A DNA stretch of 64,000 bases, taken from positions 1,054,001 to 1,118,000 of the forward strand of contig CAVZMV010000002.1 in NCBI GenBank assembly GCA_963776465.1. Reading direction: 5' to 3'. Made by a program: the position numbers and the translations under genes. The notes beneath the pieces are model-generated. The model was not told the origin of the DNA. It searched no databases and was given only the letters and a program-made list of their open reading frames with translations. Of the stretch, positions 44,987 to 53,088 are shown piece by piece (the stretch's first letter is position 1; every line of letters starts with the position of its first letter). The DNA comes from DASRHK01 sp963776465. Its GTDB lineage: Bacteria > Pseudomonadota > Gammaproteobacteria > Nevskiales > Nevskiaceae.

Positions 44987-45553
44987 CTAGCGGTGACGAT
45001 GCCGCTGATGCTTGCGCGAGAACGCCAGCAGGAATTCCATCTGGTCGGCAAGGATCCGGCGGTTCTGCAGGATCAGGTACTCGGCCAGGTTGGGCGTGTA
45101 GGGCACGGCCAGCAGCTTCATGCCGGATTCCTCCGGCGTGCGGTCGTCCTTCTTCTGGTTGCAGTCGCGGCAAGCCGTGACGCAGTTCTCCCAGACGTTG
45201 TGGCCGCCGCGCGAGGCGGGCACCACGTGATCGCGCGTCAGCTGCGAGCTCGGGAAGACGTCGCCGCAATACAGGCAGAGGTTGCGATCGCGCTGGAACA
45301 GCGTGCGATTGGTCAGCAGGGGGGCGCTGCGCTCGAAGCGCTTGGAGCGGTCGGCGACGGCGACGATCGAGCCGACCTCGATCCTGGATTGCAGGCCGGT
45401 GCGCGCGCAGATGCCGCCGTGGATGACGAAGCGCTCCGCGCCCGCCTCCCAGCACACGCGGCGGCGGGCGTACAGCGTGACGGCGGTCTGCCAATCGATC
45501 CAGTTCACTGGCAACCCACCGGCATCTAGTTTGAGAATCGCCGGAATGGACAT
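44987..45553 (-). CDS. HNH endonuclease
   Basis: Seen: 188 residues. An N-terminal part (MSIPAILKLDAGGLPVNWID) precedes a complete HNH zinc-type domain: LCLYCGDVF, LTRDHVVPASRGGHNVWENC, and VTACRDCNQKKDDRTPEE, with paired CxxC and the H-N-H residues. Known: this short form with TFQRDRNLCLYCG-type entry is a widespread chromosomal HNH protein of unknown biological role, not a homing enzyme inserted in another gene. It lies between yicC and rmuC, all on the minus strand. Nuclease activity is inferred from the intact motif. Confidence 0.88.
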   Translation of the reverse strand: MSIPAILKLDAGGLPVNWIDWQTAVTLYARRRVCWEAGAERFVIHGGICARTGLQSRIEVGSIVAVADRSKRFERSAPLLTNRTLFQRDRNLCLYCGDVFPSSQLTRDHVVPASRGGHNVWENCVTACRDCNQKKDDRTPEESGMKLLAVPYTPNLAEYLILQNRRILADQMEFLLAFSRKHQRHRHR

Positions 45554-45626
45554 TGCATCTGGATCATAGCGCGGTCACTCGATATAGCGCATCCCCGCCG
45601 CGATATCTGGCGACCGGCTGCTGCGG

Positions 45627-46493
45627 TCACTCTATGTTTTGCACCTGCTCGCGCATCTGCTCGATGGCGACCTTCATCTCCACCGCACAGCGGGTCATCT
45701 CGGCGTCCTGGGACTTGGACGACAAGGTGTTGGCCTCGCGATTGAGCTCCTGCATGAGGAAATCCAGGCGCCGGCCGACCGACTCGCCCTTGGCCACTAC
45801 CGAGCGGATCTCGGTCAAATGGCTGGCCAGGCGCGACAGCTCCTCGTCGACGTCCAGGCGCTGCGCCGCCAGCGCGACCTCCTGCGCCAGCCGCGCGGGC
45901 TCGACCTCCACGCCCAGCTCCGCACAGCGCGCTTTGAGCTTCTCGACCCACTGGTCGCGCACCTGCGGATAGCGCTTGCGCACGATCGTGATGAGCTGGT
46001 CCAGCGCGTCGCAGCGCTCCTTGAGGAACACGCCCAGGCGCGCGCCTTCGCGCTCGCGCATGGCGGAGAACTCCGTCAGGGTCTGCTCGAACAGGCGCGT
46101 GGCCGATTCCAGCAGCGGCGTCAGGTCCTGGCCCGCCTGCTGAACGATCCCCGGGAACTGCAGGACGCGTAGCGGATCGGGCTCGGCGTGCGCCCGCAGC
46201 GACACCGCCACGATCTCCAGCGCCGCCTTGAGCTCCGCCAGCCGCGCCGAATCCACCTGCAGGCCATTGCCGGTGGCGCCGCTGCCGGTGTGACGCAGGT
46301 TGCACTCGATCTTGCCGCGGGTGACGCGCGCGGCGGCGAGGGTGCGCAGCTCGTTCTCGATGCCGCGCAGCTCCTCGGGCATCTTGAACTGCAGATCCAG
46401 GTAGCGGTGATTGACCGAGCGCAGCTCCCACGCCAGGCGGCCGAGCGGGGTCTGCGATTCGGCGCGCGCAAAGCCGGTCATGCTGCGGATCAT
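45627..46493 (-). CDS. yicC: YicC/YloC family endoribonuclease
   Basis: Known: YicC proteins are endoribonucleases implicated in sRNA and mRNA decay and in stationary-phase survival. Seen: 288 residues starting MIRSMTGFARAE, with ELRSVNHRYLDLQFKMPEEL, TRGKIECNLR, FSAMREREGARLGVFLKERC, DVDEELSRLASHL and the C-terminal signature GRRLDFLMQELNREANTLSSK ending in CAVEMKVAIEQMREQVQN. The start at 46493 is set by the conserved MIRSMT; upstream in-frame codons are not conserved. It is divergent from the enoyl-CoA hydratase. Confidence 0.94.
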   Translation of the reverse strand: MIRSMTGFARAESQTPLGRLAWELRSVNHRYLDLQFKMPEELRGIENELRTLAAARVTRGKIECNLRHTGSGATGNGLQVDSARLAELKAALEIVAVSLRAHAEPDPLRVLQFPGIVQQAGQDLTPLLESATRLFEQTLTEFSAMREREGARLGVFLKERCDALDQLITIVRKRYPQVRDQWVEKLKARCAELGVEVEPARLAQEVALAAQRLDVDEELSRLASHLTEIRSVVAKGESVGRRLDFLMQELNREANTLSSKSQDAEMTRCAVEMKVAIEQMREQVQNIE

Positions 46494-46571
46494 CGGAGGG
46501 GCCGGTGAGTGAAGGAGTCGGATTCTACGCTGGACTACACTCATCCACCCGACCGCTCAAATGGAGCATCG

Positions 46572-47426
46572 ATGGAATTCAAGACGCTGCTGTACGAAGC
46601 CGCCGATCGCATCGCCCGGATCACCCTCAACCGGCCCGATCGCCTGAACGCCATCGGCGTGCACACCGGCCGCGAGCTGCGCGAGGCGGTGGCGCGCGCC
46701 AACGCCGACGACGGCGTGCACGTGATCGTCCTGCAGGGCGCCGGGCGCTCGTTCTGCGCCGGCTACGACCTCAAGGAGTTCGCGGAGGGCGCGAGCGAGT
46801 ACAACCAGTCGATGCCGTGGGACCCGACGATCGACTACCGGATGATGAAGCAGAACACCGACGACTTCTTCAGCCTGTGGCGATCCTACAAGCCGACGAT
46901 CGCCAAGGTGCAAGGCCACGCGGTGGCGGGCGGCAGCGACATCGCGCTGTGCTGTGACTTCGTGGTGATGGCCGAGGACGCGAAGATCGGCTATCCGCCG
47001 GCGCGCGTCTGGGGATGCCCGACCACGGCGATGTGGGTCTACCGGCTCGGCGCGCAGATGGCCAAGCGCATGCTGCTCACCGGCGACCTGATCGACGGCC
47101 GCGAGGCCAAGGCCATTGGCCTGGCGCTCGACGCAGTGCCGGCAGGCCAGCTCGACGAGCGCGTGCTGCAGCTGGCGCGCCGGATGTGCGGCGTGCCGAA
47201 GAATCAGCTGATGATGCAGAAGCTGGTGATCAACCAGGCCTACGAGAACATGGGCCTGGCCAGCACGCAGATGATGGCAACGCTCTTCGACGGGATCACG
47301 CGTCACTCGCCGGAAGGCATCTGGTTCCGCGAGCATGCCGCCACGCACGGGTTCCACGATGCGGTGAAGATCAGGGACAGCGGAGAGCCGATCCCGGGAA
47401 GCAAGCCAACGCCAAGACAGCCATGA
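46572..47426 (+). CDS. Enoyl-CoA hydratase/isomerase (crotonase) family protein
   Basis: Known: crotonases hydrate enoyl-CoA or catalyse related acyl-CoA chemistry using an oxyanion hole. Seen: 284 residues with RIARITLNRPDRLNAIG, GAGRSFCAGYDLKEFAEG (first oxyanion segment), KVQGHAVAGGSDIALCCDFV (second segment) and IGYPPARVWGCPTT. The length is slightly above the usual 260. The catalytic Glu pair typical of true hydratases is not obvious, so another crotonase activity is possible. It is followed by a strong hairpin terminator at 47514. It fits the acyl-CoA theme of the acyl-CoA dehydrogenase at 48.7 kb. Confidence 0.88.
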   Translation: MEFKTLLYEAADRIARITLNRPDRLNAIGVHTGRELREAVARANADDGVHVIVLQGAGRSFCAGYDLKEFAEGASEYNQSMPWDPTIDYRMMKQNTDDFFSLWRSYKPTIAKVQGHAVAGGSDIALCCDFVVMAEDAKIGYPPARVWGCPTTAMWVYRLGAQMAKRMLLTGDLIDGREAKAIGLALDAVPAGQLDERVLQLARRMCGVPKNQLMMQKLVINQAYENMGLASTQMMATLFDGITRHSPEGIWFREHAATHGFHDAVKIRDSGEPIPGSKPTPRQP

Positions 47427-47513
47427 CAACCCCAGAGCAGCCATCCATGGCGCAACCTCACATTGAATCCGAAACCCCAGCCCGGCCATCCGTAGCCGGG
47501 CGCTCCGAAACGC

Positions 47514-47539
47514 GAACGCCGCCATTCAAGGCGGCGTTC
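47514..47539 (+). terminator. Rho-independent terminator after the enoyl-CoA hydratase
   Basis: GAACGCCGCC (47514-47523), loop ATTCAA, GGCGGCGTTC (47530-47539): a perfect 10-bp stem followed by AATCGCGTTTTCG, a short T tract. It lies 87 bases after the hydratase stop. Confidence 0.7.
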
Positions 47540-47568
47540 AATCGCGTTTTCGTCTCCCCTAAAACTGA

Positions 47569-47590
47569 GCGGGCGGCTTTCGCCGCCCGC
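47569..47590 (-). terminator. Rho-independent terminator of the lysine-rich peptide gene
   Basis: Read on the minus strand: GCGGGCGGC, GAAA tetraloop, GCCGCCCGC, then TCAGTTTTAG. The 9-bp perfect stem with a GNRA loop and a T tract begins 8 bases after the stop codon at 47598. Confidence 0.8.
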
Positions 47591-47597
47591 CGTTTCG

Positions 47598-47666
47598 TTA
47601 CTTCTTCTTTGCTTTCTTCTTCGCTGTCGACTTGCCTTTCTTCGCACTCTTCTTCTTCGCTGCCAT
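47598..47666 (-). CDS. 22-residue lysine-rich peptide (histone H1-tail-like)
   Basis: Seen: an ATG at 47666 preceded by GGGGAGAGTACG (good ribosome-binding site and spacing), 22 codons and TAA, then a strong terminator. The product begins MAAKKKSAKKGKS and ends TAKKKAKKK: about 60% Lys with Ala, Ser and Thr, and no hydrophobic residues. It resembles the tails of bacterial histone H1-like and AlgP/Hc1 proteins and would bind nucleic acid or other polyanions. The complete unit of ribosome-binding site, ORF and terminator argues that it is a real gene despite its size. No family assignment is claimed. Confidence 0.65.
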   Translation of the reverse strand: MAAKKKSAKKGKSTAKKKAKKK

Positions 47667-47824
47667 CGTACTCTCCCCATTCAAGACTCAAGGTTTTCAC
47701 AGCGCTTGCGCCGCGCAATGAAGCGCGTATCGCTTCACTGGACACCAAATGTGGACGAATCGCGCGCAAAGATCAACTGCTCCGCGCGACGCGCGCGTCG
47801 CGCTCACTCGGATTTTTTTCGCGC

Positions 47825-48622
47825 GTGACGCTCGTCGCTTCGCTTGCGCTCGCGATGTGCGCGTGCGCGTCGACGACGAAGTTCACACCGCAATCGCTTT
47901 CGTACAACGTCGTTGCGACGCACGCGCATTCGGTCGACATGTTCACGGAAGGTCTCGCCATGGTCGACGGCGAGATGTACGAAAGCGCGGGCCGCTACGG
48001 CAACTCGCGCATCTGCCGATCGCGGTCCGCGCGCGGCGATGGCCGCAAGTGCGTCGAGCTCGCCAAGCAGTTCTTCGGCGAAGGACTGACGGTGATCGGC
48101 TCGCGCGTGCTGCAGCTGACCTGGCGCGAGGGCGAGGGCTTCGTCTACGACCGCGCGCTCAAGTCCGTCGACAGCTTCAAGTACCGCGGCGAAGGCTGGG
48201 GCCTGACGTCCGACGGCCAGCGCCTGTTCATGAGCGACGGCAGCTCGGAGCTGCGCGTGTTCGACCCGGCGACCTTCCGCGAGACCGGCGTGCTGGTCGT
48301 GCGCGACGCGGGCGATGCCGTGCCGTTCCTGAACGAGCTGGAGTTCGCGCGCGGACTGATCTGGGCCAACGTCTGGCACAGCGACGGCATCGTCGCCATC
48401 GATCCGGCCAGCGGCCAGGTCGTGGCGCGGCTCTACCTGGGCGAGCTGCGCAAGCAGCTGCAGCTGCCCAGCACGCGCGACTCTGCCGAGAACGTGCTGA
48501 ACGGCATCGCCTACAACCCGAGCAATGATCACTTCTACGTCACCGGCAAGCGCTGGCCGACACTGTTCGAGCTCGAGGTCGGCCCGGTGTCGGCGCCGCT
48601 GCCCAAGGCGGCCCGGCACTGA
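47825..48622 (+). CDS. Glutaminyl-peptide cyclotransferase-like lipoprotein
   Basis: Known: bacterial and plant-type glutaminyl cyclases (five-bladed propellers) convert N-terminal Gln of exported proteins to pyroglutamate. Seen: 265 residues from GTG 47825 with a lipoprotein signal (TLVASLALAMCAC). Family landmarks are VDMFTEGLAMVDGEMYESAG, QFFGEGLTVIGSRVLQLTWR, EGEGFVYD, GEGWGLTSDGQRLFMSDGSS, LNELEFARGLIWANVWHSDG and NGIAYNPSNDHFYVTGKRWP. The first 45 codons favour TCG, GCG and CTC more than the rest, so the 5' end differs in composition. No ATG gives a better start. Confidence 0.85.
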   Translation: MTLVASLALAMCACASTTKFTPQSLSYNVVATHAHSVDMFTEGLAMVDGEMYESAGRYGNSRICRSRSARGDGRKCVELAKQFFGEGLTVIGSRVLQLTWREGEGFVYDRALKSVDSFKYRGEGWGLTSDGQRLFMSDGSSELRVFDPATFRETGVLVVRDAGDAVPFLNELEFARGLIWANVWHSDGIVAIDPASGQVVARLYLGELRKQLQLPSTRDSAENVLNGIAYNPSNDHFYVTGKRWPTLFELEVGPVSAPLPKAARH

Positions 48623-48723
48623 CGGGCGGTAAGGACGCGTTCCACTGCGTTGACGCTGTCGCCGGCGACGGCGTATAAGAGCCCCGGGCGGCACGCCGGC
48701 ACATCCATTTCGCGGAGTTGGTA

Positions 48724-49912
48724 ATGAACCTTACGCACGAGCATAAAGAGCTGTATCGCACGGTCAAGAAGTTCGTCGAGGACGAGATCAACCCGCACGT
48801 GAACGACTGGGAGGCCGCCGGCATCTGGCCGGCGCACGAGATCATCAAGAAGATGGGCAACCTCGGCCTGCTCGGCATCAGCAGGCCGGTGGAGGTACGG
48901 CGGCCTGGGCCTGGACTACTCCTATGAAGTGGTCTTCGCGCAGGCGCTCGGCAACTGCCATTGCGGCTCGGTGCCGATGGGCATCGGCGTGCAGACCGAC
49001 ATGGCGACGCCGGCGCTCGCGCGCTTCGGCTCGCACGAGCTCAAGCAGGAATATCTCGTTCCGGCGATCAAGGGCGACGTGCTCGTCTCGATCGCGGTGT
49101 CCGAGGCCGGCGCCGGCTCCGACGTCGCCAGCATCAAGACCAGCGCGCGCAAGGAAGGCGGCGACTACGTCATCAACGGCAGCAAGATGTGGATCACCAA
49201 CGCCACGCAGGCCGACTGGGCCTGCATGCTGGTCAACACCAGCGAAGGCAAGGTCCACCAGAACAAGTCGCTGCTGATCGTGCCGCTGGATGCCAAGGGC
49301 ATCGACCGCAAGACCAAGCTCGACAAGTTGGGCATGCGCGCCTCCGACACGGCGATGATCTTCCTCGACGACGTGCGCGTGCCGCAGCGCAACCTCATCG
49401 GCCAGGAAGGCATGGGCTTCATGTACCAGATGCTGCAGTTCCAGGAGGAGCGGCTGTTCGGCGCCGCCAGCAGCATGGACAGCCTGGTCAACATCATCAA
49501 CGAGACCATCGAGTACGCGCGCCAGCGCCAGGCGTTCGGCGGCAGCGTGCTCGACAACCAGTACGTGCACTTCCGCCTGGCCGAGCTCCGCACCGAGGCC
49601 GAGTGCCTCAAGGCGCTGGTGTATCAGGCCACCGATCAGTACGTCGCAGGGCAGGACGCGACGATGCTCGCGTCGATGTGCAAGCTGAAAGCCGGACGCA
49701 TCGCGCGCGAGGTCACCGACAGCTGCCTGCAGTTCTGGGGCGGGCAAGGGTTCATGTGGGAGTCGCACGTGGCGCGCGCGTACCGCGACACGCGCCTGAT
49801 GTCGATCGGCGGGGGCGCCGACGAGATAATGCTCGGCATCATCTGCAAGCTGATGGGCATCCTGCCGAGCAAGCGCAAGCACGAGCAGAACAAGACGGCG
49901 AAGGCGGCCTAA
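48724..49912 (+). CDS. Acyl-CoA dehydrogenase, one +1 insertion
   Basis: Known: FAD-dependent acyl-CoA dehydrogenases introduce the 2,3 double bond in fatty acyl-CoA or branched acyl-CoA. Seen: about 395 residues once one base near 48895 is removed (GAGGTACGG, expected GAGTACGG). It starts MNLTHEHKELYRTVKKFVED. The repaired join reads PVEYGGLGLDYSYEVVFAQA, followed by VSEAGAGSDVASIKTSARKE, MWITNATQADWACML, DKLGMRASDTAMIFLDDVRV and LQFWGGQGFMWES. The closing stretch has RLMSIGGGADEIMLGIICKL, typical of the catalytic Glu/adenine-binding end. It is followed directly by the structured repeat at 49916. Confidence 0.92.
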
Positions 49913-49915
49913 ATC

Positions 49916-50021
49916 GGCTCGCCGGTCTGGTTCGGCGAGAGCGTCGGGCGCCATGGATGGCGCACGTCGAGCCTACAGGGACGTATTTACGCGCGTCTCT
50001 CGCCGGACCAGACCGCGAGCC
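49916..50021. repeat. Structured intergenic element, copy 1 (55-nt core with self-complementary arms)
   Basis: Left arm 49916-49941 and right arm 49997-50021 pair over about 25 bp (one bulge, one mismatch). They enclose a 55-base core (49942-49996) that includes a perfect GCGCCAT-GG-ATGGCGC hairpin. The core matches the reverse complement of 62831-62885 at 53 of 55 positions, while the arms of the two copies differ in sequence. It fills the gap between convergent genes, so a bidirectional terminator role is likely. Confidence 0.8.
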
Positions 50022-50030
50022 ACATGATTT

Positions 50031-53000
50031 TCATTGCCCTGCGCAGGCCGTCGAGCCCGGGTACTTCGACTCGTCGGCGACGATGACCTGATCGATCCAC
50101 TGCTGGATCAGTGCGTGCCCTTCGTCGTGCACCACGCTGCGCGCCAGCGGCGGCATGCGCGCTGCCGGCGTGGTCGCCGACGGCCCGATGCGGAACTCGA
50201 GGATGGACTCCAGCGCCGAGCTGGGCTTGATGTCGTAGGTGCGGCCGCCAGCACCTTCGGCACCTGCGGCCGTCGGCTGCTTGCAGATGCCGTAGCTCCC
50301 GTCCACCGCGCGGAACGAATCGAGGTAGAAGCCGGTGCTCGCCGCGAAGCCCTTCGGGTTGTGGCAGTGCTGGCAGTTCACTTCGAGGTATGCGCGGGCG
50401 CGCGACTCGATGTCTTCAGCGGAGTTCGGCGCAAATCCCGCGTCTCCCGGCTTGTTGAACACGGGCACGCGCTCGAGCTTGGTCGCGATCTGCGTCAGCG
50501 GATTGACGCCCAGATCTCCGGGGCAGCCGGCAAGCAGACCATGCTCGCACCAGTACTGGATCTGGTTCTTGCCGTGGACGTCATGGCCGCTCTGACCGGT
50601 AACGGCTTTCGACTCGCTCGCGTAGGCGCGATTCAGGAAGCGAACCTTGGGTCCGATCGGCGAGGCGCCCGGCTCCTTGTCCTCGCCCGAGTGGCAGGTC
50701 AGGCAGTCCAGGCGATTGGGAATCAGGTAGCTCTGCGTGCTGCCCGCGTGGTGGGCGCCGGAGTCGACATCCGCGTAATCCCACGACGCCGATGCGGTCG
50801 CGCCGCCGAGCGTAAGCCTGGCGACGCGCTTGCCGGTCGTCGCATCCGTGCTCCAGACGTAAGCCGCGCCATCCCAGTGCTCGCGCCCCTTCGACGTCAC
50901 GCGCTTGATCAGCAGGCGCGTCTCCACCGGGATTTCCGTGTTCCCATCCGGGAAGGAGAACGTCTTGGCGATGATCGTGCCGACCGGGAACGCCATGGTC
51001 GCATCCACGCCGTTGCTCACCTTGTCGTTGTAGACCGCGCGCGTGCCGGGCGGGATGTAAAGCACGCGGTACTTCACCGCGTAGTCCGAGAAGAGCTTCG
51101 TGGTGAGCGCGAACGGCACGCCGCCGCCGTTGGGAGCGCTCGCTGGATCTTCGGGATTGGAGAACAGGTGGTACTGATCGAGCGTCGGGCAGTCGACCTT
51201 GGCCGCGCCGAAGTTGGCCTGGCCGCCGGGGGCCGCGGCCTCGCAGAGCTGCTTGACCTGCTCCGCCGTCGGGCCCGGATCGAAATCGCCGCTGCGCACG
51301 AACGGCTCGATCACCACCGGCGGCAAGGGCTCCAGGGTGCGGCCGTACTGCGCCATGCACTGGTGCGGCGTCATGTCGAAGTCCGCGGCGAAGTCGGCGA
51401 GCGCCGCCGGATCGAGCGCGGTGAGTACCGAGAGCACCGAGGTCGGATCAGCCGGATCGACGCTGCTGTTGACCACCGCCTCGAGTCCGCGCGTGCCGTG
51501 GAAATTGGCGTAGGTGAGCCCGCCGCCGCTGAACTCGTTGTCGTCGTCGATGCAGGCGGGGAACCACTCCGGCCTGATCAGCGGCGCGCCGGCCGCGGCG
51601 GTGTCGAACTTGTAGGCGTTGTAGATGCACTCGGGGTTCGGGTAGCGGTTGCCCTGGATCGGCTTGCCGCGCTCGTCGGCCGGCACCGGCTTGCCCTCGG
51701 CGTCGGTCGGGTACGGGCAGTCGGGGCGGTACTGGTCGACGAGGCCGTCCCACATGATGTGCGCACCCTTCAAGGCCAGCACCCCGCCGGCCGCCACGCA
51801 GGTCGCGGCGTTGACCGGGTTGAGGCATCCGGCCTGGTTCTTCAGGCTGATCACGGCGGGGAAGGCCCGCAGGATGTCCTGGTTCTGCAGGTCGGTGGTG
51901 GACGGCACGGGGCCCTGGTCGCCGTTGTTCACGAACTTGTTGCGGAAGATGTGCACGCCTTCGCTGTAGCCGTCCATGCGCTTGTCGCCCGGCTGGTCCG
52001 CCGGCGGGAACAGCGCGTAGCTGATGTGCAGCACCGCCACGAAATTGTTGTCGACGAACTGGTTGTCGAAGATGTCGATGCGGTCGTAGCCCAGCGTGAT
52101 GAAGCCGGTGCCAGGCGGGACTTCCCTGACCAGACCCGGGTGCTCGGCAACGTTATAGGCGTTGTTCATCCGCACGACGTTGTGATGCATGCGCGTGCGA
52201 TCGCCGTACTGGGTGAGGCCGTCCAGGTCGTAGACCAGGAAGCCGCCGGTGTTGCACTCGGCGAGGTTGCCTTCGTACTCGCCGCTGCGCACGTTCTCGA
52301 TCTCGAAGCCGAACGGGTTGTACAGCGTGCGGCTGTTGCGGATGATGGCGATGTTGCTCTGCCCGACGTAGATGCCGGCGTCGGAGGCGCCGACCGCCTC
52401 GGACTCCTCGATCAGGATGTTCCGCGACAGCACCGGGTAGATGCCGTATCGACCAGTGTTGGGGTTCATTGCATAGTCGGGTGAAGTTGTATCGCCTAGC
52501 ACCCCGTTTTCCGGCGAGTCCGGGTTGCGCGTCGGCGGATCGGTGCACGGAACGTTCAGGCGCCGCGCGTTGTTCTCCTGGTAGTTCGCGGCGGTGATCG
52601 GGTCGGGGCTGGCGCGGCCGCCGCCCGAGGACCACATCGCGCGCACGCGGCGGACGGTGCCGTGGTCGACGCCGCGGAACTCGACGCCGTTACCGCCGGA
52701 GTCGACCACCGTCAGATCCTCGATGGTGACGCCGTGCACGTTCACGGCGACGATGCCCTGCGCAACGTTGGCGTTGCGGAACGACAGCACCGTCAGGTCC
52801 TTGCCGCAGCCCTTGACCCGGACGTCCTCGGTGTTGACGAGCTGGAACGATTGCGTGAGGTCGAAGAATCCGCAGTCGAACTGGATCAGGTCGCCGGGCG
52901 CGGCCTGCACCATCGCCGCGACCATGTCTGCTGTCGCGCTGTCGCCCGGCTTGATCAGGAAGATGCGGCCCGTGCTCGTGGGCGGCGCGATGGATCCCAG

Positions 53001-53078
53001 CGTCGACGCCGGCGAGCTGGAGCCGCAGCCGCTCAGCGCGACGAGGCAGACGATAGCGATGAGCGAGCGACGCAGCAC
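50031..53078 (-). CDS. Parallel beta-helix / diheme fusion lipoprotein, copy 2
   Basis: Seen: 1015 residues, intact, paralogous along its length to 2859-5877. The signal ends LVALSGC (lipobox). The beta-helix half has VKGCGKDLTVLSFRNANVAQ, VHGVTIEDLTVVDSGGNGVE, YVGQSNIAIIRNSRTLYNPF and YDRIDIFDNQFVDNNFVAVL. The C-terminal half has haem motifs CLTCHSGEDKEPGASPIGPK and CQHCHNPKG. Known: TIGR03805-like plus TIGR03806-like parts, function unknown. GTG 53078 is preferred over TTG 53084 because GAGGG lies 6 bases before it. It starts 10 bases after the fatty acyl-CoA reductase stop, so they share a transcript. Inferred: an envelope haem protein linked to acyl-chain metabolism. Confidence 0.9.
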   Translation of the reverse strand: MLRRSLIAIVCLVALSGCGSSSPASTLGSIAPPTSTGRIFLIKPGDSATADMVAAMVQAAPGDLIQFDCGFFDLTQSFQLVNTEDVRVKGCGKDLTVLSFRNANVAQGIVAVNVHGVTIEDLTVVDSGGNGVEFRGVDHGTVRRVRAMWSSGGGRASPDPITAANYQENNARRLNVPCTDPPTRNPDSPENGVLGDTTSPDYAMNPNTGRYGIYPVLSRNILIEESEAVGASDAGIYVGQSNIAIIRNSRTLYNPFGFEIENVRSGEYEGNLAECNTGGFLVYDLDGLTQYGDRTRMHHNVVRMNNAYNVAEHPGLVREVPPGTGFITLGYDRIDIFDNQFVDNNFVAVLHISYALFPPADQPGDKRMDGYSEGVHIFRNKFVNNGDQGPVPSTTDLQNQDILRAFPAVISLKNQAGCLNPVNAATCVAAGGVLALKGAHIMWDGLVDQYRPDCPYPTDAEGKPVPADERGKPIQGNRYPNPECIYNAYKFDTAAAGAPLIRPEWFPACIDDDNEFSGGGLTYANFHGTRGLEAVVNSSVDPADPTSVLSVLTALDPAALADFAADFDMTPHQCMAQYGRTLEPLPPVVIEPFVRSGDFDPGPTAEQVKQLCEAAAPGGQANFGAAKVDCPTLDQYHLFSNPEDPASAPNGGGVPFALTTKLFSDYAVKYRVLYIPPGTRAVYNDKVSNGVDATMAFPVGTIIAKTFSFPDGNTEIPVETRLLIKRVTSKGREHWDGAAYVWSTDATTGKRVARLTLGGATASASWDYADVDSGAHHAGSTQSYLIPNRLDCLTCHSGEDKEPGASPIGPKVRFLNRAYASESKAVTGQSGHDVHGKNQIQYWCEHGLLAGCPGDLGVNPLTQIATKLERVPVFNKPGDAGFAPNSAEDIESRARAYLEVNCQHCHNPKGFAASTGFYLDSFRAVDGSYGICKQPTAAGAEGAGGRTYDIKPSSALESILEFRIGPSATTPAARMPPLARSVVHDEGHALIQQWIDQVIVADESKYPGSTACAGQ

Positions 53079-53088
53079 AGTCAACCCT

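Noticed and set aside
44987..45553. HNH protein as a homing endonuclease or defence nuclease
   Set aside because: It is a free-standing gene between conserved housekeeping genes, with no intron, intein or defence partners nearby.
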